From Tetradesmus obliquus (lineage: Eukaryota > Chlorophyta > Chlorophyceae > Sphaeropleales > Scenedesmaceae), in NCBI GenBank assembly GCA_030272155.1, contig CP126195.1, forward strand, positions 2,835,001 to 2,899,000: a stretch of 64,000 bases of DNA. The letters run 5' to 3'. The position numbers and the translations under genes were made by a program. The stretch's first letter is position 1. Each line of letters starts with the position of its first letter. Below are positions 12,264 to 22,918 of this stretch, in pieces. The notes under the pieces are model-generated. The model saw nothing but the letters and a program-made list of their open reading frames with translations. It was not told the origin of the DNA and made no database searches.

Positions 12264-15200
12264 TGTAAGTGTCCGTCACTAGGCCTCCTGCAGGGCGTGT
12301 CATAACCGTTATAACAGTTGGCCTCACCTTGAGCTTGGCCTGGTGTGCCTGCAGCTTGAAGTCCATCACTGGGCCAGTCACGGAAGACGCCTGGCCGGCA
12401 GTGTTGGCGATGTGGTCTGCAGCACACAGCAAGGCAGCAGCAGCAATGGCATGTGAGGCAGAGCTTACACCAAGTTCACAGCGCTGCTGGCAGTGTTGCA
12501 ATAGGCAAAGCATGGCAAGCGATGTAAAACAGCCTTGGCCTTCCACAACCAGCAGTGCTGTAGCAACACTGTGCTGATCTTGCAAGCAGCAGCAGCAGCA
12601 GTAGCAGCCCTCACCCAACATGCTGACGCAAGCATAGCAAACAGCTTTTGGCTGCAGTACACAGCCGGCAGTGCGCTAACAGCAGCTTGCAACAGCAGCA
12701 GCAGCAGCAGCAGCAGCGGTCCTGGCCCTCACCCAGCATGGCGTTGAGTGCGTCCACGCGCCTCTGCACGCTGTTGTCGATGTGTGCCTTGACCACTCCC
12801 TCGGTGGTGGTGTAGGTGTCCACCATGTGCTTGGCCTTGGCGGTGGCTGCAGCAGCACAGCACAGGCAGAGCAGCACACACATCCAGTCAATGACAAGCG
12901 GTTTACAGAAACAGGGGTTGGTGCTGGCTTTATGGTTCTGCGGGGCGAAGGATAACAACACTAGTCAGTGACAAGGCTGATTGCAACAGTTGCCCAGGTT
13001 AAGCAGCCTCTGACTAGCACTGCAGCTTTCCATGTTGATGCGCAGCACACCAAGCTAGCTGCAAACAAAAAGCTTGTTGTGCATGAAGATCGCTGCAGGC
13101 TGCGCGCACCTGCGTCCTTCATGAGTGTTGCTGTGCTGCCCATGTCGCCCAGCACGCTGCCTGCCAGGTTCATGAAGGAGCCGCCCAGCTTCATCAGGTT
13201 GTCCACCTGGAGGCAGCAGCAGCAGCAAGCTGAGTGCAAGATGGCAGCAGGTGCACAGCATGCATCACCAGTAGTCATTGTAAAGGGACTTGCTGCTAAG
13301 AACTTGCATGTGCAACAGAGGCCAACACGCCAGCAGTGCGAAGTCGTCCAGTTGCGAACGTTCATCAGCAGGATACAGTTTGCAGCACCCTTCACCATGC
13401 AGCCCATCGTGAATGCCACACCACACTGTGCACCATGTCTCTTGCCAGCCCGCTGGATCCTGGCGCACCGCACCTTGTCAGCCATCTCCGCCTTGGCAGC
13501 GTCGCGCAGGCCTCCCTTGCCGATGCTGGCCTTGAGCTGGCCAATGTGGCCCATCAGCCTCTCACCCGCGCTGTGCAGCAGGCTGCCCTTGCCCTGGATG
13601 GCTGCCTGCATGAGCTGGCTGGCGCCGTTGACGGCGTTGATGTGGTCGGAGAGCTTCTTGTTGAGGTAGGACTTGGTGGCGGCTGCAGGTGGGGAGGGGA
13701 TGCAGAAGAGTGGAGGAAAAGAGGTGTGCGGCAGCAGCAGCGGAACAGGAAAAAGGGGTCAGGGATTGTGGTCGGAGAGCTTCTTGTTGAGGTAGGACTT
13801 GGTGGCGGCTGCGGCGGGTGAGGGGAATGCACAGGGGAGCGGTGCATGAGCAGTGGAGGAAAGAAGAGGAGCCAGCGGTTGGTGGGTTGGGTTCGGGTGT
13901 TGTTTGTGGAGAAACGCAATTGGTGTTGAGTCGGGATCAGCCCCAAGCCCCAACTTGCGTGCACAGCTTACACAGCATAACCACATGTATGCTGGACAGG
14001 CCATGTTCCCTATGTAGGGAGCTACGCTGGGTTGGTTCATGCATGCTTCCAGGAAATTGATCAGTTTGATGCGTACTGATTGCACAGCGAACTGCTGCAC
14101 GCGGAACTTGGCAAACACGTACACGCACTTACAAGCGGCACTGTGCAGTAAATACAAACTCACCCGACTTTGCAGCCAGCAGCATGGTGAAGTCCTTCAC
14201 CTCGTTGTGCACTGCACCCCAGGCTGCACCCTTGACGCTGTGCAGGGGGCCAGAGGCGGCGCGCACTGCAGGGCCAGCAACAAAGCACACAGCACACAGA
14301 AGAGGTGAGCAGTGCCTTCAAGCAGCATGTTACAAACATGCATGTAGAGGCTGGGAGGTACCAACATCTGCAGCACAGCAGTTGCCTGGCAAATGCCTAC
14401 AAACGTCTTCACATAGGACAGGGCAGCAACAGGCACGATTGTGAAGTTTTGTTGGTGTCTTGAACAGGTGACCAGAGGGTAAGCAGCGCACGGCAAAGCA
14501 GCGCACAATCAAGCAACGCACAGCAAAAGCACGCGCAGCGCACAGCAAAGCAGCACGCTCAGCGCACAGCAAAGCAGCATGCGCAGCGCACAGTCAAGCA
14601 GCGCACAGCAAAGCAGCACGCGCAGCGCACAGTCAAGCAGCGCACAGGAAAGCAGCATGCGCAGCGCACCTGTGGCCTCCTCCTCCTCGGGCAGCTGCCA
14701 CGGGAACAGCAGGCGCATGGCCACATGGTTGAAGCCCTCGCCATCAAACCCGCTCACGTTCTGCGGCAGCAGCAGCGGCGGCAGCAGCAGCAGCACCAGC
14801 AGTAGCAGCAGCAGGATGTTATATGGTGAGCGGAGCAGCTGCAGCTGTTAAACATGCACGTCAAGTGCTGGTTGTTGCATGCGTCTAACCTGGCATATGC
14901 AGCAGCAGCCACAGCATGAGTACACTGTCATGTAAACCATGAATATGTCATATTGTATCGCAGCAATGTTGCATGCCCAGGAGGCCATGCATAACAGCAG
15001 AAAAGGCATCCCTGCGCTCCGTGCAGTCGCATCTCCTCACCTTGCCGGTGGTGCCGTTGCCGCCATCAGTCACGTTGCCGCCCATCGTCATGTTGCCGCT
15101 TGCTGTGGCGTTGCCGCTGTCCATTGCAGGTGCCTTGTCCTCGCCACCCTCTGTTGCAGCCACAGCTGGCACAGGCTCCTGGGTGAAGCAGATGGTGAGG

Positions 15201-15290
15201 GCCCAGCCGGTGAGGGTGATGGGGGAGGTGGACGCGTCAGCAGTGCTGCCCAGGGCGGGCACATCGGCCACACGCAGCACCCAGGAGCCT

Positions 15291-15325
<35 letters not shown>

Positions 15326-16523
15326 GTCAGGAACCAGGGTTGGATCAGTGTGTTGGTGAGGATGTGGACATGTATGCTCAGAAGCAGCAGCAGCAGCTCC
15401 AGAGTTCGGGCAGCAGGGACTAGCTCAGGCCAACTGTCTTCTTGATGTTGATGCCAGTCTAGACAGCCTGCACAAGCCACTGGCGCTGGAATGCTCTGTG
15501 CAGGCATCATGTACCCCTGCATTACACAACATATAGGCACATAAACAACCACACTAGCATTCATTCAGAGGAACGCTGCGCACTCACCGCTTGCATCCTT
15601 GCCATTGAAGGCAGCCAGGGGCTGGGCGGGCTTGAAGGAGCCAGTGAAAGGTGCAGCCTCAGCAGCAGCAGGGAACTCAGCGGCAGCAGCATCGGCAAAG
15701 CCTGTGCCGGCCAGATTGGCTCCCAGAGCACCGGTGCCTGTCTTCTTGAGGATGACAGCTGCATCAGGGGTGGCGCTGTTGAGGGGGGCGCGCAGCAGGG
15801 AGACCTGCGGGACGGCAGCAGCAGCAGCAGGAGCAAGGTCAGAAGTTGGAGGGGTTGCCGTTCAGCTTGATGTGGGTGTAGCAGCCGGCAAGGCTGAAGA
15901 GGTAAGGTAAGGCCGCAAGTGGAGAGAGTCTTGAGACTTGTGCTGGCCGTTCAGTGGGATGTGCAACTGCTGTTTGAGGGTGGCATGTGGGCATGTGAGG
16001 GGAGCACAACGCTGCAGCTGTCCTGAGCTGGCAGATGTATGCAGTTGGCTTCCCCTGGTTTACAGCCTGCATGCATGGATACCTGTTCTGTGCCGCTGCA
16101 TGCATACAAGGATGCCGAAAGGTTACTCTGGCACTGGCAGCTGGCCTTGGGAGCCAGCAGCGCTGACAGGCCTTGCCAGGGGCTGAGTGTATATGCATGC
16201 ACTTGATACACTTGCTGTCCAGCTGTCCTGAGTGCAAGGCCTGCGCTTGTGGCTGGCAATCAAGCTGATTATCAACAACTGCAGCTGGAGCCATATCTGC
16301 TGCTGCTGACCTGCAGGTCGCCAATCTTGGGGAACGCCACACTCATGCTGTTGACTGTCACTGAGGCGATTGGGGCGCTGTGTGCCACCCTGATGGGGCC
16401 CATGAGCAGCTTGCTGCTGCTGGAGGTGAGCAGCTTCTTGTACGTCTTGCAGATGGGCTGCTGTGCGTTGGCCACAGCCGCACAGCCAAGCAGCAGCAGC
16501 ATAGCCACTGCCGTGTTCTTCAT
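11320..16523 (-). CDS. Secreted glycoprotein: P-domain-like N-terminus plus long helical C-terminal half (novel)
   Basis: Eleven exons (5'->3' on the minus strand): 16311-16523, 15588-15804, 15041-15288, 14670-14760, 14164-14265, 13474-13682, 13110-13206, 12733-12846, 12328-12416, 11996-12058, 11320-11511. They join in phase to 544 residues. The start at 16523 gives a signal peptide, MKNTAVAMLLLLGCAAVANA. Residues ~20-225 resemble a proprotein-convertase P (Homo B) domain: IGDLQVSLLRAPLNSAT, APFTGSFKP, SWVLRVADV and LTGWALTICF are the expected landmarks. A linker at ~205-235 carries five N-glycosylation sequons (NAT, NMT, NVT, NGT, NVS). Residues ~260-544 are Ala/Lys/Met-rich, predicted amphipathic helices without cysteines or a known domain. 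No protease domain is present, so this is a P-domain-like binding module rather than a convertase. Function unknown; extracellular or cell-wall location is inferred. An in-frame Met 21 codons upstream (16586) is possible but would bury the signal peptide. Confidence 0.75.
11624..11660 (-). repeat. Intronic echo of the start of exon 11 of the P-domain-like gene
   Basis: Near copy of 11480-11516, which covers the first coding bases and acceptor of the last exon. It sits upstream of the true acceptor in transcript direction. Confidence 0.8.
12059..12100 (-). repeat. (CTG)n run abutting the acceptor of exon 10
   Basis: Read on the minus strand, about 13 CTG units precede the CAG acceptor at the exon top (12058). 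This is another instance of a CTG run in place of a pyrimidine tract. Confidence 0.85.
13768..13813 (-). repeat. Intronic echo of exon 6 start of the P-domain-like gene
   Basis: Near-exact copy of 13642-13686, encoding the first residues of exon 6 plus its acceptor. It lies about 126 bases upstream of the real acceptor in transcript direction. Confidence 0.85.
14480..14669 (-). repeat. Minisatellite made of reiterated donor-like units
   Basis: On the minus strand the exon 4 donor reads GTGCGCTGCGCATGCTGC, and related GTGCGCTGC units continue down the intron at spacings of about 18-31 bases (roughly eight copies, alternating forms). The first unit is the functional donor at 14669-14668. Confidence 0.75.
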
Positions 16524-17033
16524 CTTGCTGCTGAAGTTGACACCTAGGTTCGTAGTTGGATGTGCCGTTGGGGGTTGACTGCTCACAGAACTGGGTGATT
16601 AAACGTAAATTGCTTCTAGGATGATTCGATAGCTTCTAAGTCGTAGATGCGCAGCCGAGCAGGGGTGTGGCGAAACAAGTGAAGGCACCAGCTTATTTAG
16701 AGCAGTGCGACACGACGCTATCCTCGTAGACACGTTACGGTTGCAGTTAACGTCACTTCTTCTTTGGACCAAGAAAACCGTAACCGTGGCAGAACGGCAG
16801 GGTTAGGAGTCTCGCAACCTTGTACAAGGACGTCGCAAGGACACGTTCTGACCTTGGCAGGGGGTTGCCTGCGACACATAGGCACATAAAAGACTGCGAC
16901 CAACTCCATGCTGCTACAAGCCTTCGATTTGCTTCTAGTCGACAAGTCTTGCAAACTTCGTACCTCAAGCTACTGCAGGCTGACACTGCGCGTACCCTTG
17001 CCAGTTGCCTGCAACACAATCCAGATCGTAACA
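16524..17033. promoter_or_regulatory. Shared divergent promoter region of two secreted-protein genes
   Basis: 510 bases separate the start codons of the minus-strand P-domain-like gene and the plus-strand Ala/Gly-rich gene. The segment lacks the CAG runs of its surroundings. No TATA box was convincing. Co-regulation is an inference from arrangement and from both products having signal peptides. Confidence 0.5.
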
Positions 17034-19317
17034 ATGCAGCGCAAGCTCATTATATGCCTGTTCGCAAGCCTTCTGCTTGCTCAGGTGGGACACCGCGAGC
17101 TGCAGATGCCTGCTACAGCCTGGTCGAGTTGTCGCAGTCATTGGCAGTAGCAGCAGCAGAACAGGAGACATCCCCGCTCTCAGCACATCAACGCATGCCA
17201 GATCAGCAGCAGCAGTATCAATGTCTCTCAGTTCTGCAACCTAATGCTAACGGAACCACATCCACGGCTGGCGCTCTCCCCAACCCCTGCTGCAGGCTTT
17301 TGCTGATGGCCCCAAGGAGAGGCAGGTCGACCCTGCTGTTGGCGCTGCTGCTGGTGCCATCGGCGCTGCCACTGGCCTTCCCCTGTCTGCACTGACTGTC
17401 GGCCTCGTGCCTGCCAGCGCTGCTGCATGTGAGTGCAGCACACCTGACAGCACACCGCCTTTTGAATTCACACACACAGGAGCAGCAGCAGCACCAGCAG
17501 CAGCCGACAGGAACAGACACAGCGGAAAGGGTTGGCAGCACTACCAGCAACTCTGCCTGCTTCCTGTGCCTCAGTTCAGCACAATGTTGCACTGAGCAAC
17601 CAGCACCGACCAGCAGCTGCTTGCTGCTTGCTTTTCAACAGCTGGCACTCAAGCCTCAAGCTCTTGCAGCAGCTACTGTGGATGCAGCAATGTGTCACCC
17701 TCAACATGCCCTTGAGCAGCATCTGCCGCGTATGACACATGTTTGTATCCCCAACTCAAGCTGCTGCCCTGCCCTGCTGCCCTCTTCCTTCTTTCCTCCT
17801 GATGCTGTCCGCATCCGCAGCTGCTGTCGCCAACAAGGTCATTGCTGGCGACTCTGCTGCCAAGGCCCTGGCCAACGGCGCAGGCGCTGCCGGCGCACTG
17901 GTTGGAGGCCTGTTTGCTGGCCATGCCGCAAAGCTGGGTGCCCTCGGCTCTGCACACACACTGGCTGGCAAGGCCCTGGTTGACATTGTGCGTGCAATCA
18001 ACTCGCTGCACATCGCTGGCACCAACATCGCTGTGGGCGTGGCTGATAATGCACTGGGCGCAGTGGTCGGCAAGATCAGGTGCGTGTTGCAGCTGAACTG
18101 GTGAACGAGATAATGTTGCAGACTGGCCGGCTGCAGCAGCAACAAACAGCAACAACCCCTGCGCACACGCATGATGGCTGGCTGGTGTGCTGCAGCTGCA
18201 GCTGCAGCTCTGCAAGCATCGCCTGGCAGCTGACTAGCTTCTTCTGCTATCTTGCTGCACATCATCAGCCCACCAGCCTTCAGCATGCATGTGCAATGAG
18301 CAGCTTCCCATCCCATCTTCCTGCTCTCCCTGCCACTCCTCACACCTTCTGCTCCCTGCCCTGCCATCACCTCTACCCCTGCTTCCACACCCGCAGGGCC
18401 GAGGCGCTGGCCATCGGCAGCGTGTACACGCAGCTCATCGGCGAGTTTGGCCGCCACGTGGGCAACGGCCTCACCGCCATCGAGACCCTGGGCAGCGGCG
18501 GCCTGCGCTTCCTCAACCCGCTGTCCCTGGGCATTGATGCGCTGGAGCTGCACCTCAACAGCCTCATCCTGTTCCTGCAGGAGCTGGCAGCACCCAGCGT
18601 GGCTGGCCCAGGCCGGGGTCTGGCCCTGGCCCCCTTCATCGGTGAGTGCAGCTGCTGTGGTTGTTAGCTGTGGTTGTCAGCCCATGCACCGTCTACTGTG
18701 TTCCTGCTCGGCTGTGGACTCTTGTTGCGCAAGACAGCTGGCCTTGGCTCCCTTCATCGGTGAGTGTTTCAGCCACTTGCTTGATACACATCAATTGCAC
18801 ATCAACAATAACAGCTGCAGGAAGGCTTGTATTGATCACTAGGCTGGCTGGAGGTGTGGTTGGGTGCTGCCCTGGGCTAAGTAGGAAGGCGGGTGTGCTG
18901 CCTCACTTGCTGCGCTAGCAGTGCAGCTTCCGCCAGGTACTGCGGTATTTCAGCGTGCTACCCTGCCCTTAGCTCAGTATCCATTTTGCTGCTGCTGCTG
19001 CTGCCGCCGCCATGCAACTGCCTGCCGACTTGTGCCGGCCCGCAGGCACTCTGCAGGCGACCAGGGGCCTCCTGGGAGCTCTGCAGGGAGCACTGATGGG
19101 CCCAACCGGCGGTGTGCTCAACGCCTTCGATAATGCCATCAGTGCAGCCGGCTCAGTGATCGGCGGCCCCGCAGGTGCTGCCGGCGGCATTGCTGGTGCT
19201 GCTGCTGGCGCTGCGGGTGCAGTTGCAAACGCAGTGGGTGGTGCAGCCCTGGGCTCCACTGCCAACCTGGCAAAGCTGGTGGGAGAGGCCATCAAGCTGG
19301 TGGACAAACTGATCTAA
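17034..19317 (+). CDS. Secreted Ala/Gly-rich protein, unknown family
   Basis: Exons 17034-17084, 17296-17428, 17821-18079, 18397-18641 and 19046-19317 join in phase to 319 residues. The first exon plus the start of the second encode a signal peptide (MQRKLIICLFASLLLAQAFA). The mature protein is rich in Ala, Gly and Leu with small-residue spacing suggestive of glycine zippers, for example VGAAAGAIGAATGLPLS near the N-terminus and GGPAGAAGGIAGAAAGAAG near the C-terminus. The middle (GEFGRHVGNGLTAIETLG, NPLSLGIDALELHLNSL) looks like amphipathic or membrane-active helix. There are very few cysteines, no catalytic motif and no family I recognise. Its divergent neighbour is also secreted, which suggests extracellular matrix or surface function. 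An echo of the exon 4 donor lies in the last intron. Confidence 0.7.
18738..18768 (+). repeat. Intronic echo of exon 4 donor of the Ala/Gly-rich gene
   Basis: Copy of 18620-18650, containing CCCTTCATCGGTGAGTG with minor differences upstream. It lies about 120 bases downstream of the real donor. Confidence 0.8.
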
Positions 19318-19380
19318 GCTGATCTGATCCAAATTGATCTGATCTGATCTGATCTGATCTGGTTGGATTTGGTCTAATCT
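19312..19380. repeat. GATCT-type microsatellite just after a stop codon
   Basis: Five-base units TGATC/GATCT repeat with interruptions immediately downstream of the TAA at 19315-19317, so it is the first part of the 3' UTR. Confidence 0.85.
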
Positions 19381-20877
19381 AAGCAGCCCTGCGTACTGTG
19401 CCTCAGCTTGTGGGATGTTTTGAGTCCATTCCAGGTGTGTAGGCTTGCCACCAGACAGCCGCTCAGGCTTGCTGGTGCAACGTTCTTCCTTCGAATTGAT
19501 GCTTGCCTTGTGATGAGAAGGAGCAACACAGCACGGTGACATATGGCTATTGTGATTTGGATTTCTATTTGCGATTCACATGCTGCTTCATTGCTTCTTC
19601 CTGGGTTGCATGGTGCATCTGCCCCTCAGCTGCAACAAGTTTGTGCTGCACATCTGGTGCATTCCTTACTACAGTGTTTAGCAACTACCAGTTCAGCTCG
19701 TCAGTGACTTGTTGCCAGCTTGAAGGTTGATGGTTGGTGGTTGGTGTGGTGTGTGTGTTGAGCTGGTTTGTACAACAGCTCGTGAGGTGACAAGAAGTTG
19801 TGGCCTGGTGCTGCCTGGCAGCACGTGGAGTTTCACTGTGTATCACCTTGCATACTTAGTGGAAATCTGTGCAGCATGCAGCCTTGTGCTGGCGTGGCTG
19901 TGTTGTGTGTGGCATGGTTCACCTGGCGCTGCCAATAGTGCAGCAAGCCACGCGGCACCCTTGGTGGCATGCCTACCTTGCAGCCCTGAGAAGGGTGCAG
20001 ATGTAACAGATACAACCATGCTGCCACTTAGACGAGCCTTGGGACAAGGGGGTGTTGAGCTATACCACGGCTACAGTAAAGCTATGGCAGGAAATTGCTG
20101 TGCTTTGATGCAGGTGCAGTTCACACATGTGACAGCTGCCTAGCACATACATTAGCAGCAGCTGAGGGCTGCACACTGCCCAGTTGCCAGTGAGCAGGCC
20201 TAGGCAGACATATGAACACCTGTGCCGTTTCAAATGCAGTGTACAAAAAAACTTGTCAGGAACACGCAATCACCGCCACAGGTTGCAGTCAATCACCCTG
20301 AAAGCTGCTTCGAGCCAACGCTGCTGGTCAGCTCAGCAAAATCCATGGTCGCACAGTGAGTGTGCATGTTGTGCACTTCGTACTTCAGTCGGACTTAGTC
20401 AACAGTGGCGGGGTGAACCCAACATCACAACGCATCTGAGAATCATGCTGACCATCTGTGTTTTTCCAAGTCATGCAACTCACTTTCAGCAAGGGTGTCC
20501 GGTCTGGTCTTGATCATATGACCTTTGGAAGCTTGGCTCCTTGCCAATTGGCACGAGTGCTCGCAAGCACACTTGCAAGCACACATGTGCATGTACATGC
20601 AAGTGTGACGAAGCTGGATCGACGATGTTGACCTTGGTGGAGTTGCGGGTAGGCACTGGCTTCAAAGTCGATGTTCCAACTTCAGCTATCTTTAAAGGCG
20701 TGCTAGCATGTTGACAGTCCTTCACAAGCGAGTATGCTTGCAGGCCAAGGTTTCGCATAGCCTCTGACATCCAGCTTCATGAGTTCACACCATGGCACAA
20801 CTCCCAGACAGTGTCGTCGCTTTCTTTTGGGAGAAGCGTAAACTGCTAATGCATATCTTGTGAGCCACGGTGGCGAC
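19381..20877. other. 3' UTR/intergenic stretch without recognised gene
   Basis: No exon with a recognisable motif. A TGTAA motif near 20000 could serve the upstream gene. 20560-20615 is an alternating stretch with short inverted repeats (GCAAGCACAC and ACATGTGCATGT type). The FKBP-like gene may start in this stretch. Confidence 0.4.
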
Positions 20878-21871
20878 ATGGAGCGCGATATGGCCCGGCA
20901 CAAGCCAGACCAGGCAGGGCATGTAAATTTGCCAAACTCTAACATCAAAATAGAGGCGCTGAAAGTTATCCCAGCGATCCCAGTAGCTGATGCACGCATC
21001 GTGAGCGACGGGGGCAGCATGGAACGCGATGTGGCCCGGCCGACGCCAGACCATGCAGGGCATGTAATTTTAGATAACGATAACATGAAGATAGAAGAAG
21101 TGAGAGGGCCAGACCACCTGGACCAGCAGGGCAAGGGCAAGAAGCAGCTGAAGGAGTACCTGGAGGAGGGCACCATCAAGCCCGTCACAGGAGACCAAGG
21201 TGGGGTGGGCCTTTACACAAATCGCTTGCCATACATGCCTGCATGCTGACTAGAGTGATTTCCGGGCACCAGCTACGGGTCGTAACACCCCCTTAGTGCA
21301 TCCTGCGATGCAGCAGCTACTGCTTAGGGAGCGGTGCACTGCTACAGCAGCAGCGCCAGACGCCCAGCTCACTGCAGGGCGCCTGCAGTACACTGCTGAT
21401 TGCTGCAGCAGCCTCATGCAACTACTCCAGTATGTTCCGCAAAACCGCTGTGTCACTTGCTGCGCTGCAGTGGTGTACCGTCTGAAGCAGGCAGGCAATG
21501 CACCCGAAGGCACTGATGCAGGCGGCGGCAGGGACACCAGCGCAGCTCAAGTGGCAGTGCTTGGCAGCCCCACGGTACGCATGCAGCAACTGGAGGCTGT
21601 ACTGCAGTGGCTGCCTGTTGTAACTACACACCATCCGCCTTGTATGACCTGGCCTGGCTTGGCTGTAGTCCTCTGTACAGGGACCAACATGTTGGGTTGG
21701 GTGTGGCGCTGTTGCTGCTGCTGGGAATCGTCCCGTGGGTAGCTGTTGCTACTCCAGCCAGACCTAGAGCAACTGCATTGCATCACACTGCAGCTCAATG
21801 TAATCCCCACAACTTCCTCTTTAACACAAGACAATTGCACATAAGTCTGCAGAACTGCTGCTGCCGCTGTT

Positions 21872-21947
<76 letters not shown>

Positions 21948-22867
21948 GCCAAACTGCAGGTGCCGCTGGGCCTGTCGTCTGCGCTGGGCTACCTGCACCT
22001 GGGCCAGGTGGCACGCATCAAGGTGCCACCTCACCTCATGCAACAGGGCGCAGCAGACGACACAGGTGCGTGCGGCGGTGTGCGTAACAAGCTCGTGTGC
22101 GGTAGCTTGTGGCAGTAATTTGTGCAGTAACAATAGTAACAAGGTGCCTCTCCAACTTATGCAACTGGGCGCAGCAGACGACACAGGCGAGGCTGGTGGT
22201 GTGCAGGCAGGCCTAGCAGGGCCCGCGACAGCAGCGCCTAGTATTTTTCTGCTGGCGTCATATGCAGGACACACAAGGTTGGATGCGTAATGCTGCTGGG
22301 GACGGTAGGCTTGCGCGTGGAGCCTGGCCCTTGCTAGCAGCATTGCCCTGCATGTACATGATGGAAGCCATCCAGTGTATGGCTGTGTTTGGGGCTGTGC
22401 AGGGCCATGACTACCGCTAACACCCTGCTAGTATGTTGCACTTTCACAAATCCTACATTTACATTGTCTAATTACATGCATTGCTGCTGGACAGGTGAGA
22501 TCACCCCCCTGCATGAGTCCCACCACATGTCACCTCCCCACACAGCCAGCACACCCCACCCCTCCAGCACACCCACAGCATCACCGGCAGCAGCACACCC
22601 AAGCAGCAGCCCTGGCTATGCACCCACCAAGACGCCCCTCAGTAGCCCCATACAGCAGCAAGGCCAGCAGCAGGTCCCTGCTCAACCCTCACATGCTGCT
22701 GCTGTCAGCCATGCAAGCCCACAGCAGCAATACCCTCCATCCCCGGTAGCAGCAGCAGCAGCAATGGGCAGCAGCAGCGACAGCCAGCAGCAGCAGCGCT
22801 TTGCTGATCTGCAGAGCATGTGGAGGCAGCGCTCACTGGATGAAAAAGGGCTCGGCAGCCCGCCACA

Positions 22868-22918
<51 letters not shown>

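Noticed and set aside
14480..14669. CRISPR-like array
   Set aside because: Repeats are short, contiguous and degenerate without unique spacers, in a eukaryotic intron. The same holds for 27905-28429 and 52513-52746.
20703..21188. Minus-strand 161-residue open frame with repeated CPAWSG units
   Set aside because: It is the mirror of the twofold repeat in the first exon of the FKBP-like gene; the plus-strand reading connects in phase to later exons.
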